Shown in pieces: positions 37,618 through 49,700 of a stretch of 64,000 nucleotides of DNA. Every line of letters starts with the position of its first letter. Within the stretch, counting starts at the first letter, position 1. The notes beneath the pieces were generated by a model. The model saw nothing but the letters and a program-made list of their open reading frames with translations, was not told the origin of the DNA and did no database searches. Source of the stretch: Lineolata rhizophorae. Taxonomy: Eukaryota > Ascomycota > Dothideomycetes > Lineolatales > Lineolataceae. Location: positions 439,922 to 503,921 of the forward strand of contig MU001684.1 in NCBI GenBank assembly GCA_010093515.1, written 5' to 3'. The position numbers and the translations under genes are program-made.

Positions 37618-38928
37618 ATGGGCAGTCCATTCTGTCGGAGGCTTCACGATGACTCGGAACACCTTGAATCGGCTGCTGGTTCGCTCTTCTCGGAGGGCTC
37701 AATGGTCGCTGCGAGCCGCGTGAAACTCCATGGTTCCTTCACGCCGCAGCCCAAGGATGTTACGGAGCAGAAACCTCCTCGCCAACTGCCCGAGGCACCT
37801 CGGATCAACTTTTCGCCCATCTCGGACCATGCCGTAGTGTTGCGCCTTTACCTCCCCCCGCAAGGCACGTTAGCATCCTGCGCCGCCGTGACGCCTGCAG
37901 CCGCCAACCTCGGTACCACGCACATCGACGATGCAAATGGCAGCTCCTCCCGCAGAGACGGGCCCCCTCTCTCGCCACCATCCACACCCCCGCCTCCCCC
38001 CTCGCTCTCCTTCCTCCAATCGGTGCCCCTCCACGTCCCCCGCATCCGCGATGACTGGACCTACGACAGCCGGCACCAAGCGCAACAGATCCTGCCCTTT
38101 CTATACGTGGGCCCGCTCTCCGTCGCCAAGGACGGCGCCTTCCTGCGCCGCGAGCGCATCACTTTGCTGTACGGCATCAGCTTCAAGCACTCGCTGTACG
38201 CGCGCATCATCGCCAACGTGCTGGCCCAGGCCCACGCCGGCCATCCCGAGATCGCCACGGCCAGCCTCGGCCTCGGCGACGGCATGGACACCATCGCCAG
38301 CTTGCCCGAGGCGGCCCGCGTCATCAACACCCACCTGTGGGACGTGCGTCGGCGTTACGACAGCGCGTGGAGCTTTCTAGACACGGTCGCGCAAGCCGGT
38401 CACTGCGCCGGCGACGTTAACTACGGCGCCGTCGCGGAGGAGGCCCGGTTGATGCCGCCCATGGGTAAGGTGCTCCTGTTTTGCGAAAGCGGCAACGAGC
38501 GCTGCTGCACGGTCGCGGCCGGGTGGCTCATGCAGCACGTCGCCGACGTTGATTTTACGCGCGCCATGCAAATCGTAGCGAGCCAGCGGTACTGCGCCAA
38601 TTTCGACGACGCGACAAGGAATATGCTACGCTCCTTCTGGGACATCATCAAGGCGAGACGCGCGGTTTTGGGGGAGATGGTGGTGAAGGAGTGGGGACAG
38701 CGGTTGCAGGAGGGAGGCGTGGATGAGGGTGGTGAGGTGAAGATGGAGCTGGGGGTGGAGCCCGGCCATGCGGTGAAGTCGACTAAAGATGGAAAACCGA
38801 GTGCGCCGGTGCAGAAGAGGAAGGCCCATCAGACAATGGACGATCAAGATATGGCAGACGACGATTTGGCCAGATTTCAGGACAGGAACTTGAACTTTGA
38901 GGAAGATGCAGATATGCCCTTTTCCTAG
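37618..38928 (+). CDS. Dual-specificity-phosphatase-like protein (variant active-site loop)
   Basis: Single exon of 436 residues; the alternative start MVAASRVKLHG is 28 codons downstream. The middle part (about residues 140-350) has the order of a dual-specificity phosphatase: ILPFLYVGPLSVAKDGAFLR with RITLLYGISF (substrate-side strand and the usual 'LGPxxxA...L' region), and a catalytic loop at residues 288-295, FCESGNER. The Cys289-x5-Arg295 pair of the CX5R loop is intact, but the conserved preceding His is Phe, so activity may be reduced or the protein may act as a STYX-like phosphobinding scaffold. The N-terminus is Pro-rich. The C-terminus is acidic with a basic patch (PVQKRKAH). Similar STYX-like proteins occur widely in filamentous ascomycetes with unknown targets. 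Confidence 0.75.
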   Translation: MGSPFCRRLHDDSEHLESAAGSLFSEGSMVAASRVKLHGSFTPQPKDVTEQKPPRQLPEAPRINFSPISDHAVVLRLYLPPQGTLASCAAVTPAAANLGTTHIDDANGSSSRRDGPPLSPPSTPPPPPSLSFLQSVPLHVPRIRDDWTYDSRHQAQQILPFLYVGPLSVAKDGAFLRRERITLLYGISFKHSLYARIIANVLAQAHAGHPEIATASLGLGDGMDTIASLPEAARVINTHLWDVRRRYDSAWSFLDTVAQAGHCAGDVNYGAVAEEARLMPPMGKVLLFCESGNERCCTVAAGWLMQHVADVDFTRAMQIVASQRYCANFDDATRNMLRSFWDIIKARRAVLGEMVVKEWGQRLQEGGVDEGGEVKMELGVEPGHAVKSTKDGKPSAPVQKRKAHQTMDDQDMADDDLARFQDRNLNFEEDADMPFS

Positions 38929-40995
38929 CGAAGGACGCTGGCGATTATGAGATGCTCGGATACTCAAAAGGAGCGCAGCCGGTGAAGATTTTTATCGCCG
39001 GAAAGGCATCGAATGGCGCTCGGATGGTTCTATGAAATTGGTAAAGGGCATTCATTGGTGTATTGGCTAGGAGGGTCTTTTGTACGGATTACCTTTGATA
39101 CAATAATGGGTTTTCATTTCGACGGGTATTGTTGCAATACCCGGGCGTCGACTGGAGGCATACGACACACATCACGGGTTGAGTGATAGGCTCAAGAGGA
39201 TGGTCTATCATTCCGATTGATTAGATAGACTAATTGATGCTTTCCTCGGCTAGCTACGGTCTCTAACGGTGGCAGTGGAACCTCCGGCTGTGTGTTCGCA
39301 ACGAACTTGACATGCTATCTCGAAAAGGCTTGAAGATATGCCCCAAAAGTATTGTGTAGGACGAACTAAAATAGCAGACCATTGTGGCGTGTCGAAGTGT
39401 TTGCACCAATACTCAAGTTATCCACGAGGATACTTGATTGATGCTTACTCGGCAGCACATGCTATGGAGCAACGGACCCATAGGCAGAATGGTGTGTAGA
39501 TCTATACTGAGCCACCACTTGTTCCTACAAGATCCTATTTCCTTTATACTCTTGCCTCTCAGCAGGCGAACGCTAGACTCGCAGCGGATACGTATTATAA
39601 CCACTCTTCTGGGTTGCTGGGTGTGGGGTTGCAGCCATGGCTAGTTTGGCATTAGCCCTATGAAATAGGTCTAACCCTTGCTTAGTTCTACCCCACTAGT
39701 GCTTCCCAAATAGCTAGGATGTTAGTTTTCGTATTTAGAGCTTGCATCGTAGATACCTGCTTTGCTTACACTTAGGCTGGATAAGCCAATGTCCTAGTTT
39801 TACATGCGAACGATGCCGTTACTTTACTACCGTTTTGGAGTAGTTATTTCCAACCTCGAACAGAAGCTCACAACCGAAGCTGCTGAAGCAGGCGCCAGAA
39901 TACCAGATCACCTTACGATAATATAACATTGTTCACACTTGGATATGCTACTATTCGAGAGAATTAAGCCCTAATAACTATCCTTGGAGGGCTTGATTGT
40001 GAAAGACACCTACCTATGTTCTATTGCGCAAGCTTACGGACTTTTCCATTGGATACCTCCATAGCGCAGTAGCTGTCTCTCGTGACCCTCTGGAAATCTT
40101 GAGCTATTACGTTATCTAATGTTTGTTCTTCCACAATGCTAGAACATTGCGTAGAGAAACCGTTGTATCCTTCGTATCCGTTCATACAGAGTTGGATGAT
40201 GAATGAATGCATGTTCTATAATGACAGTTTCAAGGAAAGCGTCAAAAGCATACTCCAATGGTTGGCAAAAGGGTGTGCTAAAGCGATAGAATGTGCCGCG
40301 AGATCTACTACAAGCTTTTAACGCAGTATTCAGGCTCCGAACTGATAGATGAAAGACTTCTAATGTAAATATATATGACGCCTACTCTCTTAGAGCGTCT
40401 GATAGGCTGGTAGGGACTTACGGACTGTGTCGCTGCCAACACGCCCGCGAATGGAAACGAGACATGTGGTTTTAGCGCTTAGTGGGTCGTAGAGGGAATG
40501 CTCGTCCTCCTAGACTGAGGTAGCTGCTCTATATGCCTTCAGATACCCTTGATGAGCTAACGTCTGCACCGTTAAGTGTTTTTTGATCTTCTTCTCAAGG
40601 AAGCAAAACACTTGATTCACGCGGATAGCCGAACACTACCCCTTACGTCACTCCTTCAGTTTTCAAAGATCTATATTCGCTTATGCACAGTATTTCACTG
40701 CAGAAGGCGAAACAGTCATACCGAACACGTGATACTTCGCAAGCAAAGTGTTTTCGATTTAAGTCTGCCCATCTACTCCTCACCTTCCTCCACCTTCCTC
40801 CCTCACCATCTTCGTGCTCTTCAACCATTACCACACTGCGCTTTCGCAAAGGCATCGAAGACATCAAATATCTCGAGGAAAACTTCTAAACTTCTCACTT
40901 CACATTCCTGAGGCTTAAAAAGCTTCTTCTCCTGTAGCACCTTTGCCTTCTGGCCAGAGTGCAACACGGTCTTGTATTTGACTCTATAGGTAGCC
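38929..40995. other. AT-richer intergenic region
   Basis: 2.1 kb without recognisable genes. Composition resembles the 35.6-36.9 kb tract. The last 250 bases, with a pyrimidine-rich stretch at about 40772-40800, probably hold the promoter and leader of the next gene. Confidence 0.6.
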
Positions 40996-43765
40996 ATGTC
41001 GCAAGGCTTCCAAAAGAATCCAAACACTGGCATGGACGACAACAACGACCAGCCTGGTGCCTCTTTCGACAACTTGTTTGGAGATTTTGCGCCTGGTGAG
41101 GACTTCGATCCTAACCTGCTTCGTAAGTCTCCCCCTGTGGCTCTCACAGTGTTGTCTAAGTAGTAGCCTTTGTAAAGAACGTTCGAATACTAACGATGAT
41201 ATAGAAGGGGACCTGAACGACTTCGCTCGCCTGGAAGAGATCCTGGGAGAGTTCGTTACTGGCAACGATGCTTCCGCCGGTCATGGGCCTGGAGGCGAAC
41301 TCGCTGGGGAGAGCTCTTTGACCTACGGCCAGCAAGAAGCAGCCACCGGAGAGAACTTTCCCGCTTACGGTCATGAAGTGGCAGCCCTAGGGCGTAACAC
41401 GTTGAGCCATGAACAGGAGCGAGCAGCCACCCAAGCGCATACCATGACCCACGAACAGGAAGGTACAGCTATTCGAGAGCATACTTTGGCGCAGGGAACG
41501 GTTGAAGCAACCACCGGAGAGCATCCCTTGGATCACGGCCCAGCTCGGATGCCGGAAGCAGCAATCCCTGGTAATAATCTCGTCGACGATGGCCAGAGCA
41601 ATGATCCTCAACATCCAAATGTCGGCAATTCCGTTGGAGAAACGCAGCAGCCGGTTCAGCAGCCCGGAAACCAGCACGGCCTCGACTTTACGCACGATAC
41701 ACTTGGACTAAGCGAGCAAGAGCTTTACGCCATCTTGAATTTTGACCCACCGAAGTCCGCTGGCCCTCAGCAAAGCCAAGCCGGTCAAGACACTGGAACG
41801 GGGGCTGGAGATCACATGGACTTTAACGTAAATTTTGAAGAGATCTCCAACGATGTCGATGCTCTCATGACTGCTCCTGCAACTCCACATCTAGTTCACC
41901 AGCCAGCGTCCAACCAGGGCGGCCCCGCGAAATTGGGATACCAGGTCCCCCAGGCCGCGTCGGGGCACAGTTCAGACCAGCAAGCTCAAGTCACGTCGGG
42001 GCATGGCTCACATCACCAGTCTCAGGTCGCTTCGGCGCATGGCTCGCATCACCAATCTCAGGTCGCTTCGGCGCCAGCACCTTCTCGTCACCAAGGTCAA
42101 GTCACCTCCGGGCATGGCTCGTATCACCAAGCTCAGGTCGCGTCGACGCCTGGCGCATATCACCCAGCTCAGGTTACGCCGGCGCCTGGACAGCGGCACC
42201 GCCAATTCACGCCCTCGGCAAATGCGCACATGACCTCGCTACCGGAAACCCGTCGCCCCGGCTATTTAAGCAACCCGGCCGCGCAACACACACAAACTTT
42301 TTCCAACCCTCCACACCACCGCCGTGAGCCGCCAGTTGCGCGGCCACAAGCCGCCCAGATGAGCGGCTCGAACATCGCGCCCGCGGCACCGGCCGCGGGC
42401 GTTGGAAGCCGTGCTGGGTCCGGTCCTAGCACGGCTCGCGGTCACGGGATGCCGGCTCCCACACAAACCCCGGGTCCTCGCGAAGGCGTCAAAGTCGAGA
42501 ACGCCTTCATCCTCCGCCACGAGGCGCCCCCGGCCCATGAGAGGCGCCTTCGGGATATCCCGAGTGGCCTGAACGTGCACGAGACAAGCACGTACTTCAT
42601 GCGGCCGGGGGGCCCGCGCACGGCAACCCACTGGGAGGATTTCCAGACGGGGTTGGTGCAGACCAACAATGCCGCGCGGGCGAGGTACGGCCTGCAGCCC
42701 TACGGTGAGTCGGTGAGGTACCGGAACCAAGCCTTCCACCAACTGCAGGCCGCCAACAGGACCCGGGGGGAGTACAGGATCCTGCTTGGGGAGATGGGCC
42801 GGGCCGCCCAGGAACTTCGGGCCCAGGGCCTGGCGCGGGAGGCCGGGGAGGTGCAGGAGATGCGGAGGGAGGTCACCCGGGAGGCGGACCGCGCCTTGAA
42901 CGACTTCAAGCACGGCTCGCGGGGAAAGGGACGGGCGGGCGAGGAAAATCAAGCCGACAACAGCCCCCGCCCTCCCTACGGCTTCACTCCGGGCGGGTAC
43001 TACCCCAACCACCCTGCCTTGTACGGCATGCAGTACAATGCCTACATCAACCAAGGCAGGGCAATGGAGCGCTCGGCCGCGAGGCCAGCGCGGGAACCCG
43101 TCCGGACGGCCGAACCCGCCGAGTTCGTCTTCATCGGCGGCGTCCCGCTGAGCCGCGTCCCGGCCGACGACCCGCGCCGCCAGCCCATTGTCGACGGGCT
43201 GCGGGAGGCCGCCGAGGTCGGCCATTTGTTCTCGAACCTGGTCGACCACGTCCCCGAACAGTTCCACCGGGCCCTAGAAATCTACGAGACCCCGGCCTTC
43301 ATGCGGACGAACCCGCACCTCTATCCGTTCTACCTGGAGGACCCGCTGTTCATCGCACAGAACGCGGGCCTCTTCACGACAGGGGATCAGGAGAGGGCGG
43401 GTGAAGCCCTGCGGAGGGAACGGGCGGGCCAGGTGGGACAGGACGTCGGCGCCGGTGGGAACGGCCGGAGGCCGGGGGCGCAGCACGGGGCCGTTCAAGT
43501 ACCCCCTCCGACAACCCGACAGGCCGCTACAGGCCAAAGCCCCGGCCTCCGCTCCCCCGCAAAGCGTCGTCACGCCGACGACGGGGACGAGGACCCGGCG
43601 AACCCCCCCGCAAAGCGGCAGCGGAGGACACCTGGCGGCCCCGCTGGCCAAACCCAGGGCCTCCGCTCCCCGGGAAAGCGTCGTCGTCCGGATGACGACG
43701 ACGACGAAGAAGGACAGGCCGGCCCCGCAAAGCGGCAGAGGAGGAACCCCGGCGGCCCTGCGTGA
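40996..43765 (+). CDS. Unrecognised low-complexity protein with two internal repeat families
   Basis: I recognise no family. Exon 1 is 40996-41122 (MSQGFQKNPNTGMDDN), exon 2 is 41205-43765; the 82-nt intron has GTAAGT, a TACTAACGATG branch site and ATAG acceptor. About 895 residues. From the N-terminus: acidic/aromatic stretches with short motifs (SFDNLFGDF, LDFTHDTLGLSEQELYAIL, FNVNFEEI) resembling acidic activation-type segments; a degenerate 14-17 residue repeat with HEQE/AAT/EH; a 12-residue repeat (SGHGSHHQSQVA type, at 41960-42210); a Pro/Gly/Ala linker; a more globular, Arg-rich and partly helical middle (42580-43390); and two C-terminal copies of a roughly 35-residue unit (GLRSPxKRR, acidic run, PAKRQRR, PGGPA), each with basic clusters fit to be nuclear localisation signals. 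A nuclear protein is a reasonable inference. Probably lineage-restricted. Confidence 0.65.
41960..42210 (+). repeat. 36-bp coding tandem repeat (His/Gln/Ser-rich)
   Basis: About six and a half copies of a 36-39 bp unit encoding variants of SGHGSHHQSQVA. Two adjacent copies are almost identical at the DNA level (around 42000-42065), which points to recent expansion. Confidence 0.85.
43540..43762 (+). repeat. C-terminal coding duplication with basic clusters
   Basis: Two tandem copies of about 105-115 bp, each encoding GLRSP-K-RR, an acidic stretch, PAKRQRR and PGGPA, ending right at the stop codon. They differ mainly in the acidic run. Confidence 0.85.
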
Positions 43766-45478
43766 GCGGAGACCAGCATTCGGCCTAGATCGGCTGGCCG
43801 ATGCGGTCACGACTCACGGGGACTTTGAAAGGGCGCGTCGGGGGACTCGCTGCCGCCAATTCGAACTGCGGTGGGCTTGGTCTCGGGGGACGATGGAGGA
43901 CTGGTCTCGGGGGATTTGGGGTTTCGGGAGTTTGGTTTGGGGATACGGGGTTGGAGAGTCGAACATCGGGAATGGAATGCTGGGGAGGGATCATTGGAAA
44001 TCCAACATTTGGATTGGGACACTGGAAGTCGAACATTGGGATGGAGTCGAACATTGGAAATCGAGAATTGAGAGTGGGGAATGGGAATCAAACATTGAGA
44101 AACCGGCATTCGGGAGTCAAGGACTGGGAATGGAGTAGTGGACATCGATTATTGGGAGGCAAGGCCTCAACTTTTTAAGAGTGGAGTTTGAGGCTGGAGT
44201 TTGAGGTCCGGGTTTGAGATTCTGCTTTTACACTTCAGGGTTTTGAGTTTTGAGCTCTAAGTTTGGTTTGGTGTTTAGACTTCGAGAATTCTGGTTTTGA
44301 GATTCGAACTTTGAGATTCAAGTTTGAGATTCAAGTTTGAGATTCAAGTTTGAGATTCAAGTTTGAGATTCAAGTTTGAGATTCAAGTTTTGAGATTCGA
44401 GTTTTGAAGTTCGAGTTTTGAGGTTTGGTTTTTGAGATTCTGGTTTAAGATTCTGGTTTTTGAGATTCGAGTTCCGAGACTTGGGCTTTTAGAGAGGGAT
44501 TAAGGTCTTGAGAGACGGGTTTTGAGATTCAAACTTTGGTTTTGATTTGGGTTTATGGTTCAGGTTTTCAGGTTCTCTTTTTAAAGTTCATGTTCTCAGA
44601 TTCGTGTTCTCAAGTTTATCTTTGAGGTTCGTGTTTTGGGATTCAAGTTTTGGGATTCCGTTTATAGAATTCGGTTTTTTTGAGATTAAGTTTTTGGAAT
44701 TCCGGTTTTGAGATTCAAGTTTTAGGCTTTTGAGATTTGGGCTTCTAAGAATTACGTTCTGGGAAAGAGGTCTTGAGGGTTAGGTTTAGGTTTTGCGAGT
44801 CTGGTTTAGAGCTTAAGAGCCGAGTTTAGTCCTTGAGAATTGGAATTAAGGGTTTGAATCAGGGTTTCGAGACAGTATTAGGGTTTAGGTTTTTGAGTTT
44901 TGGGATTTTGCGCTTTGGATACAGAGACAAGGACTATGGAGTATAGCTAAGCAAGTTCTTTAGTCTCAAAAAAATTTTTTTTTAGAACGTTAGTAGCCTG
45001 ATGCGTAATTGCGGAAGCTTAATGCTTTAATTGCAGAACAATTTCATTATCTCGGAACTGCCGCTCGTAATGTCGTAGTAAACTTGCACTAGAGACTATC
45101 TATGTCCTTGCCTTCCCACTTGCTTCAAAACGATATTTACAATGTGGAAAGTACTCCTTTAGACTATCGACTAGCGTCGTAATGTACTTTGAGATGCCCT
45201 ACGGGCCTGCGCTCTACCTGGCAAGAGAGCAACTTGTCTAGTGAGCTACCACAAAGTTCTCCGATGAAGAGAGGTTATACAAGAGCGCTAATGGCAATTA
45301 GGCAATTACACGCAAACGCTAAGCACCGACTAAGTATAGCGTATCCACATGTAGCCGCGTGGAGTCATAACCCCAATGATCTCCACCCCGAAGAGCACCA
45401 GCAACCCAAACAAAACACCACAATTCCATCCTATTCCCTCACAACCCTACAACCCCCCTCCCCCAAACCACCCCAATC
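43766..45478. other. Intergenic region with strand-asymmetric satellite
   Basis: No gene recognised. 43860-44960 is unusually poor in C on the plus strand and made of degenerate short repeats. After 44970 the composition returns to normal; an 8-9 bp A/T palindrome (AAAAAAATTTTTTTTT) lies at about 44968-44983. Confidence 0.7.
43880..44960. repeat. Degenerate T/G-rich minisatellite tract, with a perfect 13-bp core
   Basis: Core at 44313-44390: six tandem copies of GAGATTCAAGTTT. Around it, for more than 400 bases on each side, looser variants recur (GAGTTTGAG, TTTGAGATTC, GGGATTC, GGAATGG, CGAACATTGG). The plus strand is nearly free of C over the whole tract. The unit contains TTGA-GAT-TCAA, a small inverted repeat. 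Confidence 0.9.
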
Positions 45479-46378
45479 ATGCCCCCCGCCCTCCTCCTCG
45501 ACCACATCATCATCCTCGTCCCCACCCCCACCTACCTCCACGCGCCCCCGCCTGCCCTCACCGCGTCCCTGGCCCTCACCCCCGGCGGCCGCCACGCCGA
45601 CGGCCTGACCGAGAACGCCCTCATCGGCCTCGCCGACGGCAGCTACCTGGAGCTCATCGCGTTCACGACGGCCGACGCTAGCGTGCGGGCGGCGCACTGG
45701 TGGGGCACCAAGGCGGCCGGGGGCATCATCGACTTCGCGCTGACGGGGCCGGGGGCGGGCGGGGCCGGCGGCGAGGAGGACGAGGGCGACGAGGAGGCAG
45801 TCGGGCCGCGCCGGCAGTACGAGGCGATGAGGGCGCGCGTGGCGGCGGGCCCGGTGGCGTTCGAGGACCTGCGGCCCGGCGCGAGGGTGCGGCCCGATGG
45901 CCGTGGCGTCCGCTGGCTGGTGGGTTTCCCGCGGGCCCGCGGCCTGCCCAGGGGGGCGGTCCCGTTTGTCTGCTACGATAGGACGCCGCGCGCGGCGCGG
46001 GTGCCGGAGGCGCGGGCGGACGCGTACGGGTGCGGGGCGGTGGGGGTGGTGGAGGTGAGTGTTGTGGTGCCGGAGGAGCGGGTGGGTGAGTTGGTGGGCG
46101 TGTATGGGGCCATCTTTGGAGGGGGCAGTGAGGTTGGGGGTGCCGGGGAGGGGGGGAGGTTTAGGATGGGTCGGGTGGAAGAAGTGGAGGGCGTGCCGGA
46201 TCCGGTTGTCGTGTTGAGGGCGCCGAGGGATGAGGAAGAAAAGAAGCTGATGGATCAAGGTGGAGGTGTGTTAGTTACGGGGTTAGTGCTCGGCAGATTT
46301 GGCGGATCTGAAGGAAGTGAGAAGATTGGCGGCGGGGAATTGGGCGATATCACGGTGAGACAGTTTGCGAAGTCCTAG
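45479..46378 (+). CDS. Glyoxalase-like domain protein (Glyoxalase_3 type)
   Basis: Single exon of 299 residues, start MPPALLLDHIIILVPT just after a C/A-rich leader. The N-terminal block LDHIIILVP, then LTPGGRHADGLTENALIGLA and SYLELIAF is the first half of the vicinal-oxygen-chelate fold as found in the Glyoxalase_3 family; the conserved His, the GGxH segment and the Glu of YLELIAF are the expected metal-site positions. The AHWWGTKAAGGIIDFAL segment follows as in fungal members. The substrate is unknown; such proteins may act on small reactive carbonyls or aromatic diols. Two Gly/Glu-rich inserts (at about residues 90-105 and 220-230) are probably surface loops. The gene converges on the class VII chitin synthase, with 380 bases between stops. 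Confidence 0.82.
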   Translation: MPPALLLDHIIILVPTPTYLHAPPPALTASLALTPGGRHADGLTENALIGLADGSYLELIAFTTADASVRAAHWWGTKAAGGIIDFALTGPGAGGAGGEEDEGDEEAVGPRRQYEAMRARVAAGPVAFEDLRPGARVRPDGRGVRWLVGFPRARGLPRGAVPFVCYDRTPRAARVPEARADAYGCGAVGVVEVSVVVPEERVGELVGVYGAIFGGGSEVGGAGEGGRFRMGRVEEVEGVPDPVVVLRAPRDEEEKKLMDQGGGVLVTGLVLGRFGGSEGSEKIGGGELGDITVRQFAKS

Positions 46379-46758
46379 TGGCGCGATGACACTCGCAGTA
46401 ACTACTTCAATCATGTCAATAGTATTAGGTTGGTAATTATATGACACCCTTGAGATCCCGAAGAGAACAGAGACAACCCATCGAGATCCGACCGACGACG
46501 GAACTAGCCAAACACGCAATGATCGACCGTAGGGTGCAGTAAATTTTCGATCAGCCCGTACGAGCTTTCAAAACCCCAGCATTACGCCATCAGTTGAAAA
46601 GCATAAACAAATGCAGACGATGCAGCAGCCGTCGCGACTGAACTTCTCCCAGCAAATCAACAAGGACGCACAAAAATGAAATAACACCACAAGATCTCAC
46701 ACCATCCGTAATATGCAAAACAGAAGCGCCCAAAAGAAAAGCCCTCCTCTTTTTCCCT
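46379..46758. other. Convergent intergenic region
   Basis: 3' flanks of the glyoxalase-like and class VII chitin synthase genes; AT-richer, no gene seen. Confidence 0.6.
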
Positions 46759-49700
46759 TTACATACTAGCCAACTCCACATCAATCATCTGATCCAGCAC
46801 CGCCCTCCTCTCCGCGCTCAACTGCGTCTGCAACCGCTGCTCCGCCAGCGCCTTGAGCTGCTTCTTCGTCACATGATCGAGATCCACCTCTCGCAAGCAC
46901 GCCCTGACGGCCTCGAGAATCTGGGCGTCCGAGGGCATCCCCGGCTGGCCCGGCAGGCTGTTGCCCTGGAAGTTGACGGTGCTGACGGGCCTGCTGAGGC
47001 CCCTGTGGCCCAGCGGGCTCGGCCCTCGCATCGCTCCCGGGGGCGGCGTCGCCGACGACGTCCCGAACGGCTGCTGCTCGAAGCCCGGGCTCGCGAACGA
47101 CATCTGGCGCGAGTAGTGGTGCGGGTCCTGCTGCTGGGCCGCGCCGCCCAGGTTGGGCGTCGACGACAGCGCCGAGTAGCCCGACTGGCGGCCGGCCATG
47201 CCGTGGAAGGGCGCGGGCGACTGTGGCGGGCGGTAGCCGTAGGGGCTGTTGCGGCCCATGCCGTTGTTGCCGAAACCCGTCAAGATGGTCGAGGCGGGCT
47301 TGACCGACGAGTAGACCGACTGCATGTCGTCCATCTCGTACTGGTCGTCGTAGTAGCCGCTGGGCTGGTGCTGGGCGAACTTCTCGACCTGGCCGAGGCC
47401 GCCCGACGTCGGCCCGCCGCGGCGACCAGGTAGGTTGTTGGCGGCGGCGTAGTCGTCCCAGCGCTGGAGCGGGATGGAGCGTGGGTCGAAGCCGGCGTCC
47501 TCGGAGTCGTCGACGGCGATTATTTGCTTGGAGCCCTTCTCCGACACGACGATGCGCGTGTTTCCCCACGAGAAGTCGTCCTGCTTCCAGAAGGAGTAGA
47601 TGGGGAGCACGAACGAGTAGATGGGGAAGGCAATCATGTAGATGATCATCCAGCCGATGTGCTGCCACTGGCGCTTGATGATGAAGATGATAGCCTGCAG
47701 ACCGTACACGGCCGCAATGATGACGATGGAAAAGATAGGGAACTGTCCCTGGTTGGTCGCCACCAAGTAGATGAGGTAACCAAGGTAGATGCAAACTGCG
47801 GGTAGGGTAATTGTGCCAAACAGATCGATGAAGACGACGAAACGCATGCTAAAACAACAGAAGCCGCACAGATCCTTGATGAAGACGAGCTCGGCCAGAT
47901 TGTGAATCGTCGAGTTGATCCACCGACGACGTTGCGACAGCAGAATGCTCCACTTCTCAGGCGCCGCGGTCTGAGCGTACGCGTCTGGTACGAACTTGTA
48001 CGACATGCTTGGGAAGTACTTCGTCATCAACGTGGTCAGGTAGCGGTCCTCGCCGAGCGAGAGCAGGTTCTTCTTATGCAGCGTGTCGACGTTGCAGTCG
48101 GCGTAGTCGTTGATAACCTTCTCCGAGATGATCAACGGGCGGCCCTTATCCGCCGTGCGAAGGCGGTACATGCAGAAACTGTAGATTCTTGGGTTAGCAG
48201 GCGCTCTCCCTTTCCTCATTCAAGGTATTGTGCTGTCCCAAGACTTACCAACCAGGCAAACAAGTGACGCTCCCAAACAGACTCTCAAACGCCTTGGCTA
48301 AATGATGCGAGATGTAGTACTCGTAGACCTGAATCATCGTCCACCACGACCTCTCCTCGTTCTCCAAGCTCGTCTCACCACAGATGCCCGCAATCTTGGC
48401 GTCGTTGGCGCAGCTCGCCACGAGCCGGTTGAGTGCGTCCTCCTTGACCATAGTGTCGGCATCCACCATGAGCAGGTACTCGTACAGCTCCGGGTCGACG
48501 CCGATGATGTTGTTGATCTGGTGGAACATCTCGAGCTCGAGCGGATTCATGGCGGAGCGATGGTGTACGCGGTTGAGGAAGTTCATGAGCAAGATCTGCG
48601 AGTCGCGCTTGCCGCGGTTGCCCGGCTTGCTCTTGCCTTGCTCCGACTCCTTGCCCACCTTGACCACCACGATGTACGGTACCACGTTGCCCTCGTACTC
48701 GTACAGCCCCGAGTACACCTTGCCGTAGTTGAGCTGCTCTGACCCTTGCCCGACCGACTTGAAGGGCAGCGCCGGCGGGTCGATCTTCGGGTCCACGCCC
48801 AGCACGTCGAGCACGATCTTGGGCGTCGGCCGGTCGTTGCCGCCACCGACGATCATGCCGTCGCAGATGACGCAGATGAGCTTGCGCTTGTTGTCGTAGG
48901 CGAGCGCGGTGAGCGAGTCGAGACCCTTGCGCAGCTGGTCCTCGCCTTCCGTGTAGGCAGGCACCTGGCAGATGACGAACTTATCCTGCGAGGCGGGCCG
49001 GCGCTTGGAGCCGAGCTGGAGGGCCGCGAGGAACTTGACCAAGATGACGGTGCATAGGATGATGGTGAAGGCTAGCAGGATGTAGTTGTTGACTAGGCAG
49101 CGGGGGGTCTCGCGGAAGTCGACGATGCCGCGGTAGAACATGTTATCGAGGCAGTTCAAGCTCTGGAGCTGGGTGGTCACGTTGAGCTGATTCTTCCAGT
49201 CCTCGCTGATATCCTGGCCCGGGTTCTCTTTGACCAGGTCCTCGACGTCTGTCGAGAAGAAATGATACCGATCGATGTCGTTCATGACGTCCAGCGTGTG
49301 GAAGTAATCCGTCAAGTCGTAGATCTTCTCGTTGAGGATGAACCACATGTGGCTCAGATTCTCGCCCTCGTCCTTGACCTTGTCCCTCGTCCAGACCAAG
49401 TCGCCCTTCTTGTACTCGTCCATGCGCGGCAGGAACTTGTCCTCGTACCAGTCGAGACTGCGCAGAGCGGACGCCTGCACCGGCTGATCGCGGCCCTGAG
49501 TGTGAACCGCGTTGGGGTTCTCGACCGTCGTATTAGACGTCAGCTCCAGCAGCTCGTCGTCGACCAAGAACCGACACGCCTTCGTCAAAGGGGGCACGAT
49601 GAGCGCGTCGACATTTTGCCCGGCGAACGGCTGCATCATTTCCGTGGTCGTCTTGACGGACGTATCCGAGTGCTGCAGCTTCCAAAATTTGGACAAATCG

